A DNA stretch of 64,000 nt from Lactimicrobium massiliense (lineage in GTDB: Bacteria; Bacillota_I; Bacilli_A; Erysipelotrichales; Erysipelotrichaceae), in NCBI RefSeq assembly GCF_900343155.1, contig NZ_OUNG01000002.1, forward strand, positions 372,001-436,000, read 5' to 3'. The stretch's first letter is position 1; each line of letters begins with the position of its first letter. The notes beneath the pieces are model-generated. The model saw only the letters and a list, made by a program, of their open reading frames with translations. It had not been told where the DNA came from and did no database searches. Of the stretch, positions 50,189 to 59,380 are shown one piece after another. The position numbers and the translations under genes are program-made.

Positions 50189-50531
50189 CAATCGTTTCAA
50201 ACGATTGTGTAATGATAACTGAATCGCTGCAGTATTGTATGCAACGATTCTTTTATTGTTGCAAAACGATTTGTAATGATTCACATATTGGGGTATTAAT
50301 AATGCAAATATTCAAACTCTTGCGTTTCGATAATGCGTAGTGGTCAATCTCATGATTAGCGTTATATTGTTGATAACGAATAATTTTGCTTATCACTGAT
50401 ATCTCAATGTTTTTTCGATGTAAATCATCCATGATGAAGCTGACTTGATAGAGGAAATATGCAACGAATCTTTTATTGTTGCAAATAAATATGTAACGAT
50501 TCATTAATCGTTGCAAAACGATTGCAACGAT
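50189..50531. repeat. GCAACGATT repeat array upstream of AlbA_2 gene 2
   Basis: A 19-bp perfect palindrome (CAATCGTTT-C-AAACGATTG, 50189-50207), a 64-base unit (50219-50282, repeated at 51890-51953), a partial copy (50459-50502) and an inverted repeat ATCGTTGCA / TGCAACGAT (50507-50531, 7-base centre). All share the word GCAACGAT or its complement. No gene was found in the 410 bases between rmlC and 50562. The array looks like a multi-site operator, perhaps bound by the downstream AlbA_2 protein. Confidence 0.75.
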
Positions 50532-50561
50532 AATAATATTTGCTCAGAAGGAAACGATACG

Positions 50562-51812
50562 ATGAATGAAACGAAGACTTTGGAAATAAAGGAAAAGATT
50601 ACAGGTTCATTTTTGAAAACGGTCAGTGCATTTGCTAATTATTCCGGTGGGGAGATTCTGTTTGGCGTTAGCGATGATGGAACTGTAGTCGGGTTATCCA
50701 ATCTTGATCAGGCTAAGCTCGATATTGAAAATATGATTAATGATTCAATTCATCCGCGCCCGGATTATTATTTTGCAGAACATCCTCAGGATCATACTAT
50801 TTCATTATTTGTTGAAGAAGGCGTAGAAAAGCCATATTTCTATAAAGGCAAGGCATATCAGCGCAATGATACTGCGACCATTGAAGTTGATGCACTTGGA
50901 CTCAGAAGGCTTGCTCTTGCTGGATCTAATCGCAATTATGAAGATTTGAAATCTGAGGATCAGAAATTAAAATTTACGATTCTTGAGGAAAAGTTAAAAG
51001 AAACTATCCATATTCAGTCCTTGACAATTGATATCATGAAAACCCTTGATTTATACGATGAGAAGAATGGATATAACATTGCGGCTGCATTATTAGCTGA
51101 TCGTAATAATTTTCCTGGAATCGATATGGTGAAATTTGGAAGCAATTTGAATGTGATGAAGGAGCGGGTAACCTCCAAAGGGGTATCGGTACTGAAACAG
51201 TATGATGATGCAGTGGGTGTATATAGAAGATATTATGTCGAACAGGTTATCGAAGGAATTCAGCGCAAGGAAAGAGAATTGATTCCAGAAAAAGCGTTCA
51301 GGGAGGCAGTCGCAAATGCATTAGTCCATCGGAGCTGGGATGTAAATGCTGATATTCATATTGCAATGTATGATGACCGTATTGAAATTATCTCAGTTGG
51401 TGGTCTGCCAGAGGGGCTTGACAAGGATAATTATCTGAAAGGTGGGATTTCGATACTACGAAATCCTACATTAGCATCCGTGTTTTACCGAATGAATTAC
51501 ATTGAGGCATTTGGTACAGGTATTCAGAGAATTCTTATGTCCTATGAGGGAAAGAGCCAGAGACCGGTATTTGACACTACTGAAACTGCAGTAAGAGTTA
51601 TTCTTCCGGTTCTATCGGAAGGACTAGAAATGACTGATGATGAAAGAAAGGTTTATGATGCATTAAAAGGAAGAAATATACTCTCCAGTACAGATATTGC
51701 GGAACGGACGGGCATGACAAAAGCTAAAGTAATCCGGCTCCTGAATTCATTGATTGAAAGAAACCTGATTGTTAAAACAGGACATGCAAGAACAACAAGG
51801 TATCATATCTGA
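50562..51812 (+). CDS. AlbA_2 (Schlafen-type) DNA-binding / ATPase-fold regulator, copy 2
   Basis: 416-residue paralogue of the protein at 43844, same length and domain order: AlbA_2 (LEIKEKITGSFLKTVSAFANYSGGEILFGVSDDGTVVGL), middle region, GHKL-like segment (EKAFREAVANALVHRSWDVNADIHIAMYDDRIEIISVGGLPEG; FYRMNYIEAFGTGIQRI) and a C-terminal winged helix (LSSTDIAERTGMTKAKVIRLLNSL). The start at 50562 follows AGAAGGAAA. It is more AT-rich than the rml genes upstream and is bracketed by the 64-base direct repeats (50219 and 51890). Confidence 0.78.
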   Translation: MNETKTLEIKEKITGSFLKTVSAFANYSGGEILFGVSDDGTVVGLSNLDQAKLDIENMINDSIHPRPDYYFAEHPQDHTISLFVEEGVEKPYFYKGKAYQRNDTATIEVDALGLRRLALAGSNRNYEDLKSEDQKLKFTILEEKLKETIHIQSLTIDIMKTLDLYDEKNGYNIAAALLADRNNFPGIDMVKFGSNLNVMKERVTSKGVSVLKQYDDAVGVYRRYYVEQVIEGIQRKERELIPEKAFREAVANALVHRSWDVNADIHIAMYDDRIEIISVGGLPEGLDKDNYLKGGISILRNPTLASVFYRMNYIEAFGTGIQRILMSYEGKSQRPVFDTTETAVRVILPVLSEGLEMTDDERKVYDALKGRNILSSTDIAERTGMTKAKVIRLLNSLIERNLIVKTGHARTTRYHI

Positions 51813-51889
51813 CTGTTTTATGAGTTGAGGTTATTAACGCTGCAGATTCATAACAATGGATTTCCACAAGTAGCAATTATTTACACAAT

Positions 51890-51953
51890 CTGAATCGTTG
51901 CAGTATTGCTTGCAACGATTCTTTTATTGTTGCAAAACGATTTGTAACGATTC
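51890..51953 (+). repeat. Second copy of the 64-base repeat, between AlbA_2 genes 2 and 3
   Basis: 60 of 64 bases match 50219-50282. Inside it GAATCGTTGCA and TGCAACGATTC (51892-51902 / 51911-51921) form a perfect 11-bp inverted repeat. A 15-bp palindrome GAATTGA-T-TCAATTC follows at 51956-51970. Confidence 0.8.
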
Positions 51954-52059
51954 GTGAATTGATTCAATTCGAATGTGATGATCAGATTGAACTATGGCCT
52001 GACTGTCTTTTTGCTGCCTTATTACAGTCCATATATGTCATACTTCTTGCAGGTGATAG

Positions 52060-53442
52060 ATGATGGATGTTAATAAAGTGATTAGAGAGATCCAGCTCTG
52101 TGAGCAAGAGCTGAAATGGTGCAAATGCACAGAAAACTGGTTTGATCCTGTTGAACTTGGCGAATACATCTCTGAAATTGCAAATAGTGCTGCTGTAGAG
52201 GGAAGATCCTATGGCTATTTCGTATGGGGAATTAATGATCAGACGCATGAGGTTACCGGTACAAAGTTTAATCCCAACTGTGATGTGAAGAAGGAACCAG
52301 TAAAGCATTTCCTGGCAAGGCAATTGTCTCCGGATGTGAATTTTCGCTTTGAAGAGAGTGAGATAGATGGGAAGAAAGTAGTATTGCTTGTCATTCCTGC
52401 TGCCAGGACTGTGCCTGTGTCTTTTGGACGTGAACGTTATATCCGAATCGGTTCCAGCAAGGAAAATCTGCGCAGATATCCTGAGAAGGAATCTTACTTG
52501 TTTGAGATTCTTCGCCATGGCAAGCCGACAATTGAAAACACCCCGTCACAGTATCAGGACCTTACATTTGAGAAGCTGCTGATCTATTACGGGGCAAAGG
52601 GGATCAAACTGAATCCGAAAACATTTAAGAAGAATTTGTCTTTCTATACGGAGGATGGCAGGTATAATCTGCTGGCTCAATTGCTTTCGGATAATTCTCA
52701 TATGCCGCTGCGGGTATCCATCTTCTCGGGATCGAGTAAAGCAGACAAGCTGTATTCTGTCAGAGAGTTTGGCTATCAGTGCCTTTTGTACACCTTGGAT
52801 GAAGTGCTGCGCTATGGAGATGTGTTGAACATCATTCAGGCAGATGAAACCAACCGTGTGGTGGAAAGAAAAGACGTTCCATTATTTGAAAATGCAGCTT
52901 TTCGTGAGGCTGTCATCAATGCGTTTGTTCATAATCTCTGGGTATCTGGCAATGAGCCGATGATCAGTGTGTTTTCAGATCGGATTGAAATTTTGTCCCG
53001 CGGCACCATTGATGGTGCACAGACAATGGAAGGTTTCTTTGCAGGAGAATCTGTACCGGTGAACAGAAAGCTGTCTGAAATCTTTCTGCAGCTGCATATC
53101 AGTGAGAAGACAGGAAGAGGTGTTCCTGTAATTACAAAACTGTATGGCAGAGAGGCTTTTGAATTCAGAGAAAATTCTATTGTTGTGAAAATCCCGTTTC
53201 ATTGGATCAATGTGATGGGTGAAAAGAGCGAAAATAAGCAAAAGACTCCTAAGAATGAACGCGATAGAAATGGTCATGATAACGTTCATTTATCACAAAA
53301 TCAGCAGAAGATTCTGGATGAATTAGAACGGGAACCTGGTATGACAAAACAGCAGTTAATGAAGGCAATCGGGGTTGGCAAGACAACAATTGACAGGGGC
53401 ATTGCTTTTCTTAAAGGTAAGCGTCAATATAGCCACGTATAG
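52060..53442 (+). pseudogene. AlbA_2-domain regulator, copy 3, 3' end cut off by IS66
   Basis: The frame encodes 460 residues: a divergent AlbA_2 domain (ELGEYISEIANSAAVEGRSYGYFVWGINDQTHEVTGT), a GHKL-like segment (NAAFREAVINAFVHNLWVSGNEPMISVFSDRIEILSRG; LHISEKTGRGVPVI), and the first half of a C-terminal winged helix (GMTKQQLMKAIGVGKTTIDRGIAFLK). The IS66 element inserts at codon 453, so the last 8 residues are IS-derived. Removing the IS and one TSD copy restores a 471-residue protein ending EHGLLERVGSNKTGYWHVL. The loss removes the wing of the helix-turn-helix, so DNA binding by that domain is probably impaired. The start may also be the ATG at 52063. Confidence 0.8.
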
Positions 53443-53477
53443 AAAATAAGGACTGTTCTGAGTATCTTGTATGTGTA

Positions 53478-55166
53478 TTAGGATTCAGAGCAGTTCTTTG
53501 AAATTTGAAGATCTTGTGGCAGATCAGCTGCGTATGGCAGGCATCTCTGGATATCTTCTTCCTGAATGCCTCCATTGACTGAAGCTCTTGCCATCTGATC
53601 AATCAGCCAGGCAAGATATTTCTCTGGGTTCAGGGAATTCATTCTGGCTGATATTAAGATCGAGAAGTACATGCAGGAGTATTTCGCTCCGTGCTTTGTA
53701 TCAGCGAACAGGAAATTTTTTCTCGCCATGACAAAAGGTTTTATTCCTTCACGCTCAGCCAGATTATTATCCAGTCCAACCTGCCAGTCGCTCAGATAAT
53801 ACATCAGCTTGTCCCACTGATTCTTTGCGTATGTAATCGCTTTTCCAAGCTTTCCGCTGGTCATGAGTTTCTCATCCATGTAATCCAGCTGATTCCTGAG
53901 CTCTTCCCATATTGGCTTCTCTTTTTCCTGCCTGATCCTGAGAATAGTCTCTGGAGATGCCTTGGCTTCATTCAACTGTTTCTCTATGCCATAGAGTTTT
54001 GAGTATTCATCCAGAAAGCGAATGATGATGCCGAAGGACGGATTGTTATCAAGAAGTTGTTTGATCTCTTCTTTATCTTTCAGGCTGCTATACTTTGCAT
54101 AGAGATCAGTATAGGCCTTCGCTGCTTCTTCAAATTTTCTGCGGCAGTGTGCGCTGCACCCGGCATGAGCGCTGGCAGCCTCATATTTGTCATATGCCTG
54201 ATAGCCATCTGACTGAATGACACCATGAAAATCATGGCCCAGGATCTCATAGATAAAGCTGTATGCTCTTGAGACATTATAAAAGTACAAAGCCATCTGC
54301 TTTGTCTCGTGTTTTCCGCTCATGGCAAGCCACGTATAGCTCTTTTCTCTGGATCCGTTACGGATATCTTCCAGAACCTCAAGCGATGTTTCATCCATAT
54401 TGAGAACTTTACACTTTCTCAGATCCTCAGTCATTCGTCTGACGATGGGATCCAGATATAGCTCTGCACACTTCATCAGCCAGCTGCACATTACCTGGCG
54501 GCTGATTTCAATTCCTCTGGTCCTGAGATCTTTAGACAAACGATAGATGGGAACGGCGACCAGATATTTCTCATACGCAATATGGCTGATTACAGAAGCT
54601 GAGGCCAATGAACTCTGAATCGGCTTTACAGGCAGACAGTCTGTATTGCCATGATATGTCACGCAATTCATATTCTGGTTATTGCATGAATGACATGTAT
54701 AGTTATGGATTCTTACACGGTGCAGAACATACTCCTCCGGGATATGCTCAAGCCATTCAAAAACAGTAGGAGCCAGTTCTCCCATTGGTTTACTGCATTT
54801 TGGACAGTTTCTGTCCTCAAGTTCAATATCCGGTTCATCAATGATGCGGACATTCTTCAGCTTTGCATTCTTGCCATGCCTGTGCTTTTTACTCGGCTTA
54901 ACGATAATATCATCCCCAGATGGCTCTTTCTTCTGATCAACAGAAGCAGTATCATCAATCGCTTCTGCTTCGTTAAACAATGACAGCTGATCTGGTGAAA
55001 CATGCGGATTGTGTTCATTGTGCTTAATACCAAAAACTCTGCGTCTCAAAGCCTGATAGTTTTCTTCAAGTGCAGAGTTCTTAACAGCCAGGGAATAAGC
55101 AAATGATACCAGGGCATCATGGCTCATATTGTCGAGATTTTTTTTGAATTCTTTCTCGTCTATCAT
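53478..55166 (-). CDS. tnpC: IS66 transposase (TnpC, DDE type)
   Basis: 562-residue IS66 transposase. An N-terminal leucine-rich/coiled segment and variable acidic region are followed by a zinc-finger-like CPKCSKPMGE with CHSCNNQN, then the DDE catalytic core (VLNMDETSLEVLED for the first Asp, GVIQSDGYQAYDKY for the second, and the late GLDNNLAEREGIKPFVMARKNFLFADTKHGA with the Glu) and the C-terminal YLAWLIDQM domain. Full length for the family, with no frameshift seen. Confidence 0.93.
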   Translation of the reverse strand: MIDEKEFKKNLDNMSHDALVSFAYSLAVKNSALEENYQALRRRVFGIKHNEHNPHVSPDQLSLFNEAEAIDDTASVDQKKEPSGDDIIVKPSKKHRHGKNAKLKNVRIIDEPDIELEDRNCPKCSKPMGELAPTVFEWLEHIPEEYVLHRVRIHNYTCHSCNNQNMNCVTYHGNTDCLPVKPIQSSLASASVISHIAYEKYLVAVPIYRLSKDLRTRGIEISRQVMCSWLMKCAELYLDPIVRRMTEDLRKCKVLNMDETSLEVLEDIRNGSREKSYTWLAMSGKHETKQMALYFYNVSRAYSFIYEILGHDFHGVIQSDGYQAYDKYEAASAHAGCSAHCRRKFEEAAKAYTDLYAKYSSLKDKEEIKQLLDNNPSFGIIIRFLDEYSKLYGIEKQLNEAKASPETILRIRQEKEKPIWEELRNQLDYMDEKLMTSGKLGKAITYAKNQWDKLMYYLSDWQVGLDNNLAEREGIKPFVMARKNFLFADTKHGAKYSCMYFSILISARMNSLNPEKYLAWLIDQMARASVNGGIQEEDIQRCLPYAADLPQDLQISKNCSES

Positions 55167-55215
55167 TGATTATATTATACATTCTTGCATGCATTTGTGT
55201 AACAGCATTAAAGCC

Positions 55216-55569
55216 TCATATATAATCTTTTTTGACAGGCTGAAAAGCACTTTTCTGTTCAATCTTCAGCCCATCCAAAAGCCATCCGAGCTGCTGCTCA
55301 CTGATCATGACAGAGTGGTTGGCATCATCCTTTTTCCACTTGAAATGGCCTTTCTCCAGACGTTTATATAACAGCCAGAAGCCTGTGCTGTCAAAGTAAA
55401 GACACTTCAGCTTTGTTTTGTCACGATTACAGAAAAGATACATCGAATGGTCCATTGGGCTCTGGTGCAGCTGTGACTGAATCAATGCGGCATAGCCATC
55501 AATCCCTTTTCTCAGATCAGTAACACCAGTCACAAGATACAGCTTACCGATCTTTTCAAAGGGCATCAT
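55216..55569 (-). CDS. tnpB: IS66 accessory protein TnpB
   Basis: 117-residue IS66 Orf2-type protein required for transposition. The family signature KLYLVTGVTDLRKGIDGYAALIQ, the MYLFCNRDKTKLKCLYFDSTGFWLLYKRLEKGHFKW stretch and ISEQQLGWLLDG are present. It is not related to the RNA-guided TnpB of IS200/IS605. Its start overlaps the tnpA stop by 4 bases. Confidence 0.93.
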   Translation of the reverse strand: MMPFEKIGKLYLVTGVTDLRKGIDGYAALIQSQLHQSPMDHSMYLFCNRDKTKLKCLYFDSTGFWLLYKRLEKGHFKWKKDDANHSVMISEQQLGWLLDGLKIEQKSAFQPVKKDYI

Positions 55570-55838
55570 AGATCTCTGCAGAGACGAATGATTCTCTGCA
55601 GTTCCAGATCAGAAATGCCATTATCATAAGAAACCGGAATGCCATTGAACCTTACTGCTGTCTCAGTAGAATGACTGATAACAACAGGGCATAACTGACA
55701 GGTGCTATCATCCTGGTATTTATTCTTAAAGTAGTAAAAAGCCCGTGGCTTCATCCCGATACGACTGCAGAACTCTTTGACAGACTCATCCGATAATTCA
55801 AACTGATCCCAGAGCAATTTCCATTCTTCTTCATTCAT
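55566..55838 (-). CDS. tnpA: IS66 accessory protein TnpA (helix-turn-helix)
   Basis: 90-residue IS66 Orf1-type protein: EWKLLWDQFELSDESVKEFCSRIGMKPRAFYYFKNKY is a helix-turn-helix typical of these proteins. First gene of the IS66 operon. An AAAGGAG site lies upstream of the ATG on the minus strand. Confidence 0.88.
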   Translation of the reverse strand: MNEEEWKLLWDQFELSDESVKEFCSRIGMKPRAFYYFKNKYQDDSTCQLCPVVISHSTETAVRFNGIPVSYDNGISDLELQRIIRLCRDL

Positions 55839-55916
55839 AAAACAGGATCTCCTTTACTGCATACAGTATCGGATATCCTGCTATTTATTGAAAGACGGTG
55901 TTACTTTGACGCTTAC

Positions 55917-55983
55917 TCTTAAAGAACATGGACTGCTGGAACGAGTTGGATCTAATAAGACGGGCTATTGGCACGTATTATAA
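55917..55983 (+). pseudogene. Stranded 3' end of AlbA_2 gene 3
   Basis: Starting with the second TSD copy, the frame continues the interrupted gene as EHGLLERVGSNKTGYWHVL and ends at the TAA at 55981-55983. It shows exactly what the IS66 insertion removed. Confidence 0.85.
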
Positions 55984-56017
55984 GAAAGAAAATGCCTGCT
56001 ATTGGGGCAGACATTCA

Positions 56018-57226
56018 TCACTGTACGCTTGCAGCAGCTTTCCTGATCATCAGGATGCGTTTACAGAACAGGCGGTATGATTCGTTGATTCTCTTATTGG
56101 AAATGTTGGTTGTGGACTGGTATTTGACAAGCTGGTTGCCATATGCTCTTGGCAGTCCGTCCAGAGCATTGAAGTCATACCGTTTCAGATCAATGTAATC
56201 CAGCAAAATCTCATGGGAGAAGTTTCTGGCATTGAACAGTTTGCATGATTCACTGTGATACTGTTCAAAGATTTCATTGTCATCCACCAGACAGCCAAGT
56301 CCTGTACCAGTATCAAAGACAGGTGCACATTGCAGCCATCTGCCGGTATTGGCATCCACGAGAATGCCTAAATTCTGGTTATGACGGTCTGTGTTCATCA
56401 TCAGATAATCCATGACCAGCATGTCGGACAGGCGTTCTTTGCCATCCATGATGCCATGACTTTCCAGTGCGCGGATATAGTCATCATACTGGAAATGACG
56501 GGCATCTGAATGAACGCTGTTCAGGACATCACCGGCCGTGACCAGATCCACATCTTCACTGGTCATGGCAGGACATACAGATACAAGATTGTTTTCGTAG
56601 ATTTCATTGTTGTAAGGAACTGGCTGAATGCCCAGCTGATGGGCAATACGGCATGCAAGCCATTCATTGACAGGTTCCTGCTGATAGAAGGGTGTTCCGC
56701 CCTTTAACAGGAACAGACGGCCATTGCGCCTGAACCATGCTTTGCGATGATAGCCACAGGTAGTGTTATTAGGCGTATGACGGGCATCATGGCCGGCATG
56801 AGCACCGACATTGGAGAACATGGCAAGACCAAAGCCCTGCTGGTCAAAGGAACGGTGGAAGAAGTTGACTTCTTTCCATGTGATGGGATCATCCGCAGCT
56901 TTGCGCCAGAAGGTGTCCGAGACAGACAGTGCATATTCCCTTTCCAATAATTCCAGAGGATCTCTGATCTCCAGCCGCTCTTCCAGCTGCAGCAGTCCGA
57001 CCCGATAACCGGGGATTCCCCGCCAGCGGTACCAGTGATTCAGCTTGTGCAGAGAGATGGTGCCATCTTCGTGGGTCACACCAACCGGTAAAAGGACAGG
57101 ATCAATGATTTCTACATCCTCCCCGAAGGCATGACGGCCAAAATCAAAGCTGCCATGCAGGACGGGTTTGTCTTTGTGCATCAGCACATAGACAGGATTT
57201 TTCTTCTTAAATGTAAAGAGTGCCAT
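56018..57226 (-). CDS. HipA-like kinase-fold protein without a HipB partner
   Basis: 402-residue protein. The C-terminal half resembles the HipA/CtkA kinase fold: TTCGYHRKAWFRRNGRLFLLKGG (ATP-binding Lys), EWLACRIAHQLGI, the catalytic loop in DYLMMNTDRHNQNLGILVD (Asp and Asn), and the metal-binding APVFDTGTGLG. The N-terminal ~165 residues are unrecognised. HipA toxins phosphorylate glutamyl-tRNA synthetase and come with a HipB antitoxin, but no HTH gene is adjacent, so this may be a self-standing kinase. It lies between IS66 and an IS200/IS605 element in a region of recent rearrangement. Confidence 0.75.
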   Translation of the reverse strand: MALFTFKKKNPVYVLMHKDKPVLHGSFDFGRHAFGEDVEIIDPVLLPVGVTHEDGTISLHKLNHWYRWRGIPGYRVGLLQLEERLEIRDPLELLEREYALSVSDTFWRKAADDPITWKEVNFFHRSFDQQGFGLAMFSNVGAHAGHDARHTPNNTTCGYHRKAWFRRNGRLFLLKGGTPFYQQEPVNEWLACRIAHQLGIQPVPYNNEIYENNLVSVCPAMTSEDVDLVTAGDVLNSVHSDARHFQYDDYIRALESHGIMDGKERLSDMLVMDYLMMNTDRHNQNLGILVDANTGRWLQCAPVFDTGTGLGCLVDDNEIFEQYHSESCKLFNARNFSHEILLDYIDLKRYDFNALDGLPRAYGNQLVKYQSTTNISNKRINESYRLFCKRILMIRKAAASVQ

Positions 57227-57492
57227 ACATCATCATTGTAGCGGAAAATACTGGTAATTTGTGAGTGAAAATGCGGATAATGCATCGCTTTCAAACAGAA
57301 CTGGTTTCTGTCAGAATGAAAAGGACAAAGGAAAGTGTGAATATGGAACAGAAGCAGATCGAATACAGTGAAATCACAGATCAGAACCAATGCATGAACT
57401 GATGAAAATCCTGAATGTGTAAGTTTGATTGATGCGCTGCGCATACCCTGTCTATAGCCAAACCCTCAATGTTTGCACAAAGCGGTGTAGGC

Positions 57493-57933
57493 TCAGGCGG
57501 GGTTAGCAGCGTCATTTTTCTTTTGGCCTTGTTCCTGAATATACTTACGGATCATCTGCTCTGTTGTATCTGATACGGTGCTGATGAAATATGTGTCAGA
57601 CCAGAAATATGGCTTCCAGTAGTAAGGCCTTAAGGTGTCATAGAATTCTTTTCTAAGCAGTCTGGACGTAACTGTCTTGTCGTTATGAATCAGCTTGGAA
57701 AGCTGCGTTTGTGGTGACGTTTCAAACAGGATATGAACATGATCCGTATCCGTGTTAATCTCCAGTATCTTAGACTTCCAGCTATTCTCAATAATGGCAT
57801 AGCTGATTTGGATGAGCCTGTCCTTAATGCCGTCTACTAATACAGGATGCCTGTATTTTGTACAAACCACTAAGTGATATTGCAATCTGTACACCGCATG
57901 CCGATTTGTATAATATCCATTACAATATTGCAT
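57493..57933 (-). CDS. tnpA: IS200-type Y1 transposase TnpA
   Basis: 146-residue HUH single-strand transposase. The HUH motif is in TDHVHILFET (about 64-73) and the catalytic tyrosine in EQMIRKYIQEQ near 131. The N terminus (HAVYRLQYHLVVCTKYRHPVL) and the YFWSDTYFISTVSD stretch are classic. It cuts and rejoins single-stranded ends at the hairpins. It appears intact and is divergent from tnpB. Confidence 0.95.
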   Translation of the reverse strand: MQYCNGYYTNRHAVYRLQYHLVVCTKYRHPVLVDGIKDRLIQISYAIIENSWKSKILEINTDTDHVHILFETSPQTQLSKLIHNDKTVTSRLLRKEFYDTLRPYYWKPYFWSDTYFISTVSDTTEQMIRKYIQEQGQKKNDAANPA

Positions 57934-57994
57934 ATCGTTTCACCTCTGTGAATGTTGTACCACTGAATATGTTATAATATCCTTAGAGGAACAT

Positions 57995-59380
57995 ATGATA
58001 CTGACGTCAAGTTACGGATTACATTTCAAAGGCAGTGAATCAGCAATTAAGAACACAAGCGCGTATTACGCTTCTGCTGTTAAATATCTGATACCTGTAG
58101 TCCGCGTAAACTGGGACGCTGTTGAGCCGATATCTTATAGCAAAGGCAGAGTGCGCCTTATTGAATGCCTGATCCACAGCAATAAGAACAACCAGGCAGC
58201 GTATAACTTCGATGACCAGTTTTATAAGTTCCCTGTTTATCTGAGAAGAGCTGCGATTGCGGATGCCATTGGCAAAGTAACCACGTATTTCAAACTTTTC
58301 GAGCTATGGATAAAAAATGAATGTGAAGGCGTGATGCCGCAGATCGATACGTGTGACCATCTCATGCCGTGTTTCTTTAATGGCAATATGTTCAATTGGG
58401 ATCAGCTTGGCCGCACTGCTCAGGTAAAGGTTTATGTTAACAATGACTGGGTATGGAGAGAAATCCGCCTTTCCAAGACAGATATCAGGTATTTGAACAG
58501 CAGAAAGCGTCTGCATAACGCAAAGCTGTCCGCACCCGTCATTGAAAAGAAACATGGACACTATCAGCTTCGCTTTACGATTCAGGAGAATGTCAGACTG
58601 CATCATACGCCGATCTTTGAACAGAAGATATGTGCGGTAGATCTTGGCATTGGTACAGATGCCGTGTGCAGTGTATTGGATTCTAAGGGAACTGTCCTGT
58701 CAAGGGAGTTTATTAACTTTGGCAGAGAAAAAGACTCTGTATCCAATGCGCTGCACCGCGTATCTGATTTCCAGCGCTATCACGGATCTCATGACAGCGG
58801 CAGACTCTGGAATCTGGCAAAGCGAAGAAACCTGAACCATGCCCGCCTGATTGCCAATGCAATTGTGGAGTATGCCATGGCAAATGAATGCCACACAATT
58901 GTATTTGAGCATCTGGACACGGCAGGTAAGAAGAAAGGCTCAAAGAAACAGAAGCTTGTCATGTGGAAACACCGTGATGTGCAGAATACGGCTGAACGCT
59001 TAGCGCATCGTTATGGCATGCGGATATCGCGCGTCTGTGCATGGAATACAAGTAAGCTTGCGTATGATGGTTCTGGCAATGTAAAACGCGGCAGCGATGT
59101 ACCGCGTTCTGAAAAAACAGAATCCATGATTCGTCATTCCATCTATAAAGGCAGGATGGAAGAAAGAGTTCCTTATGACATTTGTCAGTTCATGAATGGA
59201 AAGCTGTACAATTGTGATCTCAATGCGTCATACAACATTGGAGCACGATATTTTATTCGCGAACTGTTGAAAGCACTACCCCAGATACAGGCAGAAGTTC
59301 CTGATCTGGGCAGTGGAAGCTCCAGAACATTAGCTGATCTATGGCAGTTAAACACTGCAATAGGTACAGCAGTCAGCTGA
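57995..59380 (+). CDS. tnpB: TnpB-family RNA-guided nuclease lacking the usual zinc-ribbon cysteines
   Basis: 461-residue TnpB homologue. RuvC motifs are visible: Asp in CAVDLGIGTDAVCSVL, Glu in TIVFEHLDTAGKKKG, and the final Asp in YNCDLNASYNIGARYF. The CPxCG...C-x2-C zinc ribbon found in the TnpB remnant at 31803 is absent; that region reads CAWNTSKLAYDGSGNVKRGS. This matches a divergent Clostridia-type subfamily. N-terminal wedge/REC region is present, so the protein looks full length. Downstream lies a structured region fit to be its omega-RNA. Confidence 0.85.
   Translation: MILTSSYGLHFKGSESAIKNTSAYYASAVKYLIPVVRVNWDAVEPISYSKGRVRLIECLIHSNKNNQAAYNFDDQFYKFPVYLRRAAIADAIGKVTTYFKLFELWIKNECEGVMPQIDTCDHLMPCFFNGNMFNWDQLGRTAQVKVYVNNDWVWREIRLSKTDIRYLNSRKRLHNAKLSAPVIEKKHGHYQLRFTIQENVRLHHTPIFEQKICAVDLGIGTDAVCSVLDSKGTVLSREFINFGREKDSVSNALHRVSDFQRYHGSHDSGRLWNLAKRRNLNHARLIANAIVEYAMANECHTIVFEHLDTAGKKKGSKKQKLVMWKHRDVQNTAERLAHRYGMRISRVCAWNTSKLAYDGSGNVKRGSDVPRSEKTESMIRHSIYKGRMEERVPYDICQFMNGKLYNCDLNASYNIGARYFIRELLKALPQIQAEVPDLGSGSSRTLADLWQLNTAIGTAVS

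Larger units (their letters stand above)
53417..55916 (-). mobile_element. Complete IS66-family insertion sequence (2500 bp) with 8-bp target duplication
   Basis: The ends are GTAAGCGTCAA (53417-53427) and its complement (55906-55916), the GTAAGCG start typical of IS66. Both flanks carry TCTTAAAG (53409-53416 and 55917-55924), a perfect 8-bp target duplication as expected for the family. It carries tnpA, tnpB and tnpC, all apparently intact and on the minus strand. The clean TSD and intact genes suggest a recent insertion. Confidence 0.93.

Noticed and set aside
50189..50531. Possible CRISPR array
   Set aside because: Repeat units are uneven, partly inverted and spaced irregularly, with no unique spacers of constant length and no cas gene.
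57227..57432. Gap between the HipA-like gene and the IS200/IS605 element
   Set aside because: Only a short frame of 19 codons starting near 57343 is present; no supported gene, RNA or operator was found.
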